32,201 nucleotides of DNA from assembly GCA_002789635.1 (NCBI GenBank), contig PFTQ01000002.1:1-32201 (forward strand). The letters are read 5' to 3'. How positions within the stretch are numbered: position 1 is the stretch's first letter; the number at the start of each line of letters is the position of its first letter. Positions 15,649 to 22,063 of the stretch are shown piece by piece. A program made the translations under genes and the position numbers. Below the pieces are notes generated by a model. That model was not told the DNA's origin, did no database searches, and worked only from the letters and a program-made list of their open reading frames with translations. This DNA is from Candidatus Aenigmarchaeota archaeon CG_4_9_14_3_um_filter_37_18 (GTDB lineage Archaea; Aenigmatarchaeota; Aenigmatarchaeia; CG10238-14).

Positions 15649-15882
15649 TTAATCATGCTCTTCAAAAGCTTTGTCCTGTTCCTTGTCTTTCTTTCTAATC
15701 CATTCGACCAACATAGCCGCATGTTCCTTTTCTTCGTTCTTATTGTGTTCGAGTATTTTCTTCAGTTCTGTATCTTTTGTCTCTTCTATCCTAGTTTCAT
15801 ACCAGTTTATCGCTTCCAGTTCTTCAATTACACTTTGTCTCGCTTTCTTTAAGTCAGAGTTTTCAACCTCTTTTGCATACAT
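15649..15882 (-). CDS. Encapsulated-ferritin-like (EncFtn) protein
   Basis: This 77-aa two-helix 'half ferritin' has the EncFtn ligand pattern in register. Glu20/Glu21/Glu23 lie in IEELEAINWY, Trp27 follows, and Glu51 and His54 lie in NEEKEHAAMLVEWIRKKD. In characterised EncFtn these Glu/His residues form a ferroxidase centre only in the dimer, within an encapsulin shell. No encapsulin gene is in this window and the C-terminus (DKAFEEHD) shows no obvious cargo-loading peptide, so it may work outside a shell. It is first in the minus-strand operon with DsrE-like and DUF134. The promoter carries a 16-bp palindrome. Confidence 0.82.
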   Translation of the reverse strand: MYAKEVENSDLKKARQSVIEELEAINWYETRIEETKDTELKKILEHNKNEEKEHAAMLVEWIRKKDKEQDKAFEEHD

Positions 15883-15895
15883 TTTTCACACCCTT

Positions 15896-15911
15896 ATGAA
15901 TAACTATTCAT
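15896..15911. promoter_or_regulatory. Palindromic operator of the EncFtn operon
   Basis: ATGAATA-AC-TATTCAT is a perfect 7-2-7 palindrome 14 nt upstream of the EncFtn-like start and just downstream of an A+T-rich TATA-like element (15918-15926, minus strand). Near-identical palindromes precede the DUF5320 gene, implying one shared regulator. The half-site resembles ArsR/SmtB-type operators of metal sensors. Confidence 0.6.
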
Positions 15912-15953
15912 TTACATATTAAAAAATTTCTAAAACAAAAAAAAGAAAAGCAA

Positions 15954-16190
15954 TCACTTCATTTCTTTCAGTCTTTTCTCTATCTCTTGCTTTTCTAAAT
16001 CAATTTCTTTAAGTTCTGCTTCAAGGATTTTCTTTTCTTCTTCTTTTGTTAGAGTTACCTGTCTTCTAAATCCAAAACCTCTTCCGTAACCTTTACCAAA
16101 TCCTCTTCGCATTCCACAACCACAAGGTCCAAACCCTCTTCCTGTAAGAGGTCCTTGTCCTAATGGTCCTGTTCCATCCATTCCTGGCAC
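15954..16190 (-). CDS. DUF5320-family glycine-rich small protein
   Basis: This 78-aa protein has the family N-terminus PGMDGTGPLGQGPLTGRGFGPCGCG. A Gly/Arg-rich segment (RRGFGKGYGRGFGFRR) follows, and then a C-terminal coiled coil (LTKEEEKKILEAELKEIDLEKQEIEKRLKEM). The CGC pair and Gly-rich loop suggest metal binding. The family often accompanies Fe-Mo-cofactor-like, NifX or DUF134 genes, and its function is unknown. Start: the ORF-track ATG (16205) places the perfect SD GGAGGTGA inside the gene. The GTG at 16190, 5 nt after that SD, gives the usual MPGMDGTGP beginning and is preferred. Palindromes upstream match that of the EncFtn operon. Confidence 0.82.
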   Translation of the reverse strand: MPGMDGTGPLGQGPLTGRGFGPCGCGMRRGFGKGYGRGFGFRRQVTLTKEEEKKILEAELKEIDLEKQEIEKRLKEMK

Positions 16191-16206
16191 ATTTTTCACC
16201 TCCATT

Positions 16207-16246
16207 ATGAATTAGTATTCATTATTTATAGTGAATATATATTCAT
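16207..16246. promoter_or_regulatory. Tandem palindromic operators before DUF5320
   Basis: Two 16-bp palindromes lie between the TATA box (minus-strand TTTAAATA, 16252-16259) and the gene: ATGAAT-TAGT-ATTCAT (16207-16222) and gTGAATAT-ATATTCAt (16231-16246), spaced 24 nt centre to centre. Both match the EncFtn operator. Position between TATA and start suggests repression, probably released by metal or redox stress. Confidence 0.6.
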
Positions 16247-16293
16247 AATAGTATTTAAACTTATTGATTCAGAAGAAGTGATATTCTCTTGAC

Positions 16294-16413
16294 AAATCTT
16301 CATTTTCTCAACCTTCAAGCAAATGCGGGTAAGTAAAAAGCAGAAAATTTGAACGCTGAGTATGTTTAGAGTTGAGTTATTATTTTAATGGTTGAGTTAA
16401 AATGACGAGATTT
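16294..16413. repeat. Dispersed foldable repeat, copy 3
   Basis: Best-paired copy: AAATCT, TCATTTT and CTCAACC on the left pair with AGATTT, AAAATGA and GGTTGAG on the right, 20 bp broken only by two 2-nt bulges on one side. The core AAATTTGAACGCTGAGTATG is shared with copies 1 and 2. It lies between the DUF5320 promoter and the PIF1-like gene. Confidence 0.7.
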
Positions 16414-16494
16414 TTGCAGAGAGAAATAATATTCAGATGTCGCAATCACCAACATTCTATTTATTTGACAAGCAACAATTCTTCTATCAATTGC

Positions 16495-18057
16495 ATGTTG
16501 CCTAAAAACATAGAGATAAACGACAAGTTCAAGGAGTCTCTCGGGTTAATGGAAAGCACGAGTAAAAATATCTTTATTACCGGCAAGGCTGGAACAGGGA
16601 AATCAACTCTTCTTAATTATTTCAGAAGCCTGACGGATAAGAAGCTGGCCGTGCTTGCGCCAACAGGAGTCGCTGCAATCAACATTGACGGGCAAACCAT
16701 ACACTCTTTCTTCAGGTTCAAGCCAGATGTAAACCTAAGCTCAATAAAGAAATACAAAGGCTCAGGCGGGGAAATCTACAGAAGAATCGAAACTATTGTT
16801 ATAGACGAAATCTCCATGGTGAGGGCAGACCTGCTTGACTGCATAGACAAGTTTCTGAGAATCAATGGAAAAGATTCAGGAAAGCCTTTCGGCGGAGTCC
16901 AGATGATTTTTTTCGGCGACCTCTATCAGCTGCCGCCAGTCGTAAGGAGCGAGGAAAAAGAAATATTCAAGAGCCATTACAAGAGCCAGTATTTCTTTGA
17001 CGCAAAAGTGTTCGACAGCCTTGAAATGGAATTCATAGAGCTGGAAAAGATATACCGCCAGAAAGATGAGAAATTCATCAGAATCCTGAATTCCATAAGG
17101 AACAATTCCATAGATGAAAGCCAGTTGAAATTAGTGAACGAAAGAGTCAAGCCGGACTTTAAGATATATCTGAAAGACATTTACATGCAATTAACCACGA
17201 CAAACAAATTGTCTGCGGAAATAAACGAAGGGGAGTTGTCCAAAATAAGAAGCCCGCTTCTCAGCTACGAAGGAAAAATAAAAGGCAATTTCGAAAAACA
17301 CTATCTCCCGACTGAAATCAGCCTGAAGCTTAAGGTTAACTCGCAAATAATGCTTGTAAATAATGATCCTAACGGCAGATGGGTAAACGGCACTGTCGGG
17401 AAAATAATTGGCATTGAAAAAGATGCGAAAGAAAATGATTCAATTATTGTGGAAGTTCTGAACGGGGATAAAGTAAATGTGGCCCCATATACATGGAAGG
17501 TATCAGAACTCTATTATAATAATGACACCAGCATGTTGGACTCAAGGGCAATCGGATCCTTCACCCAATATCCTATAAAACTTGCGTGGGCCATCACCAT
17601 ACACAAAAGCCAAGGAAAAACATTTGACAGGGTTGTCATAGATATAGGCAGCGGAACTTTCACTTCCGGCCAGGTTTATGTTGCTTTGAGCAGATGCATT
17701 AGCTTGGATGGGATTGTGCTGAAAAAACCGATACAGAAAAGGCATATCTTCATGGACTGGAAGATCGTCAATTTTATTACAAAATACCAGTACAAGCTGT
17801 CTGATAAAAGATGCTCCCTTGATAAAAAAATGAAAATCATTCAAAACGCCATTAAAAATAAATCAAAGCTTGATATTGTATACTTGAAATCAAAGGATGA
17901 AAAATCCAAGAGAATTATAGAGCCTATTTCAGTCGGCAAGATGGAATATATGGGAAAGCCCTATTTTGGAGTTGAAGGCTTCTGTTCTGAAAGGCAAGGA
18001 ATGAGGGTTTTCCGCGTTGACAAAATATTGGATATAAAGGAACTCGCCCCTGAGTAA
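16495..18057 (+). CDS. PIF1-like helicase with C-terminal WYL domain
   Basis: This 520-aa superfamily 1B 5'-3' DNA helicase has Walker A GKAGTGKS (30-37), GVAAINIDGQTIHSFF (motif Ia), Walker B VIDEISMV (about 102-109), FFGDLYQLPPV, and late motifs AWAITIHKSQGKTFDRVVIDIG and VYVALSRC. The last ~65 residues form a WYL domain (KLDIVYLKSKDE, PYFGVEGFCSERQGMRVFRVDKIL), a ligand- or nucleic-acid-binding module. The ORF track begins 31 codons earlier inside repeat copy 3. The ATG at 16495 starts a natural PIF1 N-terminus with TATA-like CTATTTATT about 35 nt upstream. Its role is probably genome maintenance. Confidence 0.9.
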   Translation: MLPKNIEINDKFKESLGLMESTSKNIFITGKAGTGKSTLLNYFRSLTDKKLAVLAPTGVAAINIDGQTIHSFFRFKPDVNLSSIKKYKGSGGEIYRRIETIVIDEISMVRADLLDCIDKFLRINGKDSGKPFGGVQMIFFGDLYQLPPVVRSEEKEIFKSHYKSQYFFDAKVFDSLEMEFIELEKIYRQKDEKFIRILNSIRNNSIDESQLKLVNERVKPDFKIYLKDIYMQLTTTNKLSAEINEGELSKIRSPLLSYEGKIKGNFEKHYLPTEISLKLKVNSQIMLVNNDPNGRWVNGTVGKIIGIEKDAKENDSIIVEVLNGDKVNVAPYTWKVSELYYNNDTSMLDSRAIGSFTQYPIKLAWAITIHKSQGKTFDRVVIDIGSGTFTSGQVYVALSRCISLDGIVLKKPIQKRHIFMDWKIVNFITKYQYKLSDKRCSLDKKMKIIQNAIKNKSKLDIVYLKSKDEKSKRIIEPISVGKMEYMGKPYFGVEGFCSERQGMRVFRVDKILDIKELAPE

Positions 18058-18153
18058 CTGTTTTCTGGCATTTATCTATGGTTTATTTGGGCTTGGTTTG
18101 AAGATGCATTTGATCAATAAAACTCTTTATACAAAAACTAACAATAATTAATT

Positions 18154-19581
18154 ATGACATCCCAAAAAATGAGAGAAATACTGAATGACGTCCTAAAGAA
18201 AATCAGGCCGACATTAGACCAAAGAAAAAAATTCAACGAGCTTAGCAAGAAGATACTCGAAGTGACCAATGAAAAAATGTCAAAGTTCCGGGGAAGAGCT
18301 ATCATCGCAGGGTCATTGACAAGAGACACATGGCTCCCATCAAAGAATGAATTCGACGTGTTCATAATATTCCCAAAAGACCTATCAGAAGAAAGCCTTG
18401 AGGAGTATGGACTGAAAATCGGAAAAAATGTGATTGAAGTATTAGGAGGGACTTGGAGAATAGAATATGCCCAGCATCCATATGTCAGAGGCAGCATAGG
18501 CGATGTTGATGTGGATATAGTCCCTTGTTATGAGGTGAAGTCTGGAGAGGAAATACAGTCAGCAGTCGACAGGACACCTTTCCATGTAAAATACCTAGAC
18601 AAGAAGCTGCCTAGGCAACTGTCAGATGATGTCAGGTTGCTGAAAGCCTTTCTAAAAGCAAACGAAATCTACGGGGCGGATACAAAGACTGAAGGATTCT
18701 CAGGCTACATTTGTGAATTACTTATCATTAACTATGGCAGGTTTGAAAGCGTTCTAAGAGCTATCAACGACTGGAAACCAGAAGAAATCATTGACGTGGA
18801 GAAATACTGGGATGAAAAGGATTACAAAAAACTAAGGAAAAAATTCAAAGAGGAAATACTCATAATCATTGACCCCGTGGATAAGAATAGAAATGCTGCC
18901 GCAGCGATATCACCAGAAAACTTCTACAAATTCAAAAAAATCGCAAAACAATTCCTAAAAGAGCCGGATGCAGAAATGTTCTTCAAAAAACCCATTCAGC
19001 CACTGACAAAAAAAGAGCTAGAGCTGCAGATGCAAAACCGCGGGACGGAATTGCTGCTCGTTAAGTTTGGAAAGCCTGATGTTGTGCCAGACATTCTCTG
19101 GCCGCAGTTGAGAAGAGCAACCAAAAGGCTGGAAGGAATACTTCATGAATACGAATTCACTGTGCATAGAAGCGATTGCTGGTCGAATGAAAAAGATTCC
19201 TGCGCAATAATTCTGGAAATGGAAATTAGCAGACTCCCTCTAATCAATGAGAAAGTTGGCCCTTATGTTTGGAAGGAAGAAAACTCAAGGGATTTCATCA
19301 AGAAATATGAAAGCGTTGCAATAAACGGGCCTTATATTCGAGAAAATGCGTGGAGAGTGGAAATCAAAAGAAAGTGGAAATCCGCGCTTGGGAAATTAAA
19401 AGATACTCTAAGCGACAAAGAAAAAATCCTGAAATCAAAAGGCCTGCCAAATTATATTGCGAGCGAGATTGTAGAGAGTTTTGAAGTATTTGAGAATGAA
19501 AAAATAAGCGAGATGTTAAAGGATAAGGAATTCGCTGTATTTTTGAGAAAGTATTTTGAGAAGGAGAAATTAGGTGTTTGA
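18154..19581 (+). CDS. cca: CCA-adding enzyme (archaeal class I tRNA nucleotidyltransferase)
   Basis: This 475-aa enzyme adds or repairs the 3' CCA of tRNAs, needed here because none of the three tRNA genes encodes CCA. The nucleotidyltransferase head has GSLTRDTWLP (53-62), the metal ligands in NEFDVFIIF (E66/D68) and the third carboxylate in GDVDVDIVP (about 117-123). The central, body and tail domains follow, with RPWGxx-like conserved blocks replaced by FSGYICELLIINYG and FWSNEKDS-type segments. TTTATA (18126-18131) is centred about 25 nt before ATG, so the mRNA is probably leaderless. It is followed at 1 nt by a membrane protein gene. Confidence 0.95.
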   Translation: MTSQKMREILNDVLKKIRPTLDQRKKFNELSKKILEVTNEKMSKFRGRAIIAGSLTRDTWLPSKNEFDVFIIFPKDLSEESLEEYGLKIGKNVIEVLGGTWRIEYAQHPYVRGSIGDVDVDIVPCYEVKSGEEIQSAVDRTPFHVKYLDKKLPRQLSDDVRLLKAFLKANEIYGADTKTEGFSGYICELLIINYGRFESVLRAINDWKPEEIIDVEKYWDEKDYKKLRKKFKEEILIIIDPVDKNRNAAAAISPENFYKFKKIAKQFLKEPDAEMFFKKPIQPLTKKELELQMQNRGTELLLVKFGKPDVVPDILWPQLRRATKRLEGILHEYEFTVHRSDCWSNEKDSCAIILEMEISRLPLINEKVGPYVWKEENSRDFIKKYESVAINGPYIRENAWRVEIKRKWKSALGKLKDTLSDKEKILKSKGLPNYIASEIVESFEVFENEKISEMLKDKEFAVFLRKYFEKEKLGV

Positions 19582-19582
19582 T

Positions 19583-19924
19583 ATGAATGTAAAAGAATTT
19601 TTGAAACCCAATGTAAAGAAAATTATATTATTTCTTATCATGTTCGCATTATTGGCCTTCTTGTCTTTTAAATTAGGAAGAGTCTACGAAGATCCTTACA
19701 AATATATTCCAGAGTATATGAGACCGGTTGGTGGATTGCTTCTTTATAAATTGAACCCAATCTTATGGTTACCCGCTCCGCTATTTTCGCAGACACATAA
19801 TTATATAGAACATTGGCCTGTTGACAGCAACGAAATAGAAATTTCAAGCATTATTTATTGGCTAATTATTTCATACTTGATTTCATGCTCAATATTTTGG
19901 ATCTACAAGAAGGTGAAACCATGA
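19583..19924 (+). CDS. Small membrane protein between cca and the MEMO gene
   Basis: This protein of about 113 aa has an N-terminal membrane span (KKIILFLIMFALLAFLSFKLG) and a C-terminal span (SSIIYWLIISYLISCSIFWIYKKVKP). The ~50-residue loop between them contains PYKYIPEYMRPVGGLLLYKLNPILWLPAP and a HNYIEH segment, and probably lies outside the cell. The ORF-track GTG lies within the SD (AGGTGTT). The ATG at 19583, with 6 nt spacing, is preferred. It overlaps the MEMO start by ATGA and follows cca by 1 nt, so all three are one transcript. No family assigned. Confidence 0.65.
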   Translation: MNVKEFLKPNVKKIILFLIMFALLAFLSFKLGRVYEDPYKYIPEYMRPVGGLLLYKLNPILWLPAPLFSQTHNYIEHWPVDSNEIEISSIIYWLIISYLISCSIFWIYKKVKP

Positions 19925-20748
19925 TCCGCCCGCCAGCAGTAGCAGGAATGTTTTATGAGATAGACCCCGAGAGATTGAAAAAACAAATCAAAGGTTGTTT
20001 TACTCGAGGTTTAGGGAAGGAAAAAATTCAAGAGCAAAGCTTCAAAGCATGTGTTGCCCCTCACGCAGGATACCTTTACTCAGGCCCAATTGCCGCCCAT
20101 GTTTACTCAAGAATCAAAAAAGCCAACTATATTATTCTCGGGTCCAACCACCATCCTATAGGGAATAAATACGCGATGGGATCAGGAGAGTGGAAAACTC
20201 CTTTAGGCGGAGTGAAAGTGAATAAAAAAGTTGCAGAACAACTGATGAAATGCCCTTTGCTAAAAAATGACCCAATCTCTCACCAGCCAGAACATTCAAT
20301 CGAAGTCCAACTTCCTTTTCTGCAATATCGCTTTGGCAATGATTTTAGTTTTGTCCCGATCGCTATCAGCAATGATTATCCCAGTCGTGATTTCCTTGAA
20401 GAATGCAGAATCTTAGGCGAAGCTATTGCTGATGTAATCAAAAAACAGAAAGATGACTGGATTGTTATTGCATCGTCTGATTTCTCGCATTATGTCCCAT
20501 ATGAATATGCTTATCAAATCGACAAATGGGTAATTGAAAGTATTGTTGGATTAGACGAGGAAGAATTTTTCAGCAGGGTTCAAGAGAGAGATGTGAGTGT
20601 TTGCGGGTTTGGCGGGATTGCTGTTTGCATGGTCGCTGCTAAGAAGCTTGGCTCTAAAAAAGGTGAGTTGTTGAAATACGCTACATCTGGGGACGTGATT
20701 GGAGATAAAAACAGTGTTGTAGGCTACGGGAGCATAATAATAAAATAA
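19921..20748 (+). CDS. MEMO-family protein (AmmeMemoRadiSam system subunit B-like)
   Basis: This 275-aa protein of the MEMO family has a fold related to extradiol dioxygenases. Family signatures are RPPAVAGMFYE at the start, CVAPHAGYLYSGPIAAHVY, ILGSNHHP, EHSIEVQLPFLQ and SSDFSHYVPY, which supply the His/Cys metal-site residues. In archaea MEMO is often paired with AMMECR1 and a radical SAM enzyme, but neither partner is adjacent. The biochemical role is unsettled. Start: the ORF-track frame extends 21 codons upstream, but GAAGGTGA 5 nt before this ATG and the standard MIRPPAVAG beginning fix it here. It overlaps the upstream stop as ATGA. Confidence 0.93.
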   Translation: MIRPPAVAGMFYEIDPERLKKQIKGCFTRGLGKEKIQEQSFKACVAPHAGYLYSGPIAAHVYSRIKKANYIILGSNHHPIGNKYAMGSGEWKTPLGGVKVNKKVAEQLMKCPLLKNDPISHQPEHSIEVQLPFLQYRFGNDFSFVPIAISNDYPSRDFLEECRILGEAIADVIKKQKDDWIVIASSDFSHYVPYEYAYQIDKWVIESIVGLDEEEFFSRVQERDVSVCGFGGIAVCMVAAKKLGSKKGELLKYATSGDVIGDKNSVVGYGSIIIK

Positions 20749-20758
20749 AAAGAAAAAA

Positions 20759-20941
20759 CTAGTCCAATAAACTATTCTCGATATCTGATGTGTCCATGTT
20801 GTCAACTGCTTGGTCTAATTCATTGTCAATTGCATCATAGGCTTGATTTTCTGGTGTTTTTTGGGTATCAGCTGTTTTTGTGCAACCAGAGAAATAAACC
20901 ATTAGCAATACTAGCATCAATCCTACTAACATTAATTTCAC
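20759..20941 (-). CDS. Small lipoprotein
   Basis: This 60-aa exported lipoprotein has a hydrophobic signal (LMLVGLMLVLLMVYF) ending in the lipobox FSGC, lipidated Cys at residue 20. A short acidic mature part of about 40 residues follows (TADTQKTPENQAYDAIDNELDQAV). The start is GTG at 20941, close after AGTGATCC; an in-frame ATG three codons on is possible. It begins 7 nt after the stop of the secreted Cys-repeat protein, so the two exported proteins are made from one mRNA and may interact at the cell surface. Function unknown. Confidence 0.7.
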   Translation of the reverse strand: MKLMLVGLMLVLLMVYFSGCTKTADTQKTPENQAYDAIDNELDQAVDNMDTSDIENSLLD

Positions 20942-20948
20942 GGATCAC

Positions 20949-21947
20949 TCACACTCCTGCACCAGCATTCTGGCCTTCGTTTGGATTATTTGCTCCATCA
21001 ACTACATCCGGATTTGCATTTACCGTAGTTTCTGTTGGAACAGTTGTTTCTGTTGCTATTTGGGTAGTAGTTGTTTTCTGCCCTTGATTAACACGCTCTT
21101 TTACTATATTAGAGTCTTGATTCTGGTTCTTGACTGCATTTATAGCAACCCTTCTTTCTTCGACCTTTTTGGCTATTGTATCAAAATTTTGGATTGCTTT
21201 TTTGATTTTCACGCATTTTTCTGAATTAAGATTTTCCTTGCAGAATTCCTTTGTTGTTGTGACTATGAATTCCCTGCATTTTTCTGAATTCTGGTTATCA
21301 TTGCACCAATCCTTCAAAGCATTCCTGCATCTTGTGTCATCCATGTTATCTTGGCAGTAATCCCTGAATAATTCTTTGCATTTTTCATCGTCCGGATTAT
21401 TCTTGCAATAATCACCAGCCCCCTGCTTGCATTTTTCATTTTCTGGATTTTCGCTACAGTAGTCTTTTACCTTTTCGTTAAGCTCTAAAGGTTGAATTGA
21501 CCTCGGGGCTTCGACCATGTACAAGTTGAAAGTTCCGCTAAGGTCAAGAGTCCCAGCCCACACTTCCATTTTCATATCCTGATTCATGAACGATGTGAGG
21601 CTTAAAGACCCTACTGGCTGGTCGCTCACTTTATCGCCAGAGATTGAGTATATGTCTGCTGCTAATTTTCCCTCTTCTATCACAACGTTTTTTAGCCTGT
21701 ATTTAACTTCGTCCATCACAAAAACTCCGACGTTAAATTCTTTCTCTTCCGCTCCTGTTGCAACTATCGCTCTTGCTACGCCTGCTTTAACCATTCTGAA
21801 TTCCAATGGGTTGTCTGGTGATACTGCTATCCCTTTGCTAAGCGAGCCTATTGACTTAATTCTTGCTTGTGTTTGCACTTCTTCTTGGGATAAGATAGGT
21901 GTCACTATCAATAAAACTATAAACAATGCTATCAATAATCTGTCCAT
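20949..21947 (-). CDS. Secreted protein with five 17-residue Cys repeats
   Basis: This 332-aa exported protein has a signal peptide (LLIALFIVLLIVTPILS, cleavage about residue 20). Residues about 25-150 form a beta-rich domain of unknown family. Five repeats follow, each with a Cys pair nine residues apart (164/173, 181/190, 198/207, 215/224, 236/245). The first four repeats have an exact 17-residue period with consensus DYCxxNPxxEKCK. A helical segment comes next, then a Thr/Asn-rich tail (TTTTQIATETTVPTETTV) typical of glycosylated cell-surface linkers. No transmembrane anchor is seen at the C-terminus. It is co-transcribed with the lipoprotein. A cell-surface role, with a disulfide-stapled stalk, is inference. 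Confidence 0.75.
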   Translation of the reverse strand: MDRLLIALFIVLLIVTPILSQEEVQTQARIKSIGSLSKGIAVSPDNPLEFRMVKAGVARAIVATGAEEKEFNVGVFVMDEVKYRLKNVVIEEGKLAADIYSISGDKVSDQPVGSLSLTSFMNQDMKMEVWAGTLDLSGTFNLYMVEAPRSIQPLELNEKVKDYCSENPENEKCKQGAGDYCKNNPDDEKCKELFRDYCQDNMDDTRCRNALKDWCNDNQNSEKCREFIVTTTKEFCKENLNSEKCVKIKKAIQNFDTIAKKVEERRVAINAVKNQNQDSNIVKERVNQGQKTTTTQIATETTVPTETTVNANPDVVDGANNPNEGQNAGAGV

Positions 21948-22063
21948 TAGTCCACCTCGTTATTCATTTAAAATAATATTGATTTTTTGGACTATAAAAA
22001 ATAATAGCCGAAGAAAATCGAATGTGTTAATTCTTTATCTTTTCTCATCCTAAATGAATCATT

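Noticed and set aside
14030-16420. CRISPR array
   Set aside because: Only three long diverged repeats spaced 0.8-1.4 kb apart with genes between them. No short regular spacers.
16402-16494. N-terminal 31 codons of the PIF1 ORF in the track
   Set aside because: They overlap repeat copy 3 and do not resemble a PIF1 N-terminus. The ATG at 16495 is the natural start.
21586-22053. 155-aa plus-strand ORF
   Set aside because: Antisense to the secreted Cys-repeat protein, whose signal peptide and repeats show that the minus strand is coding.
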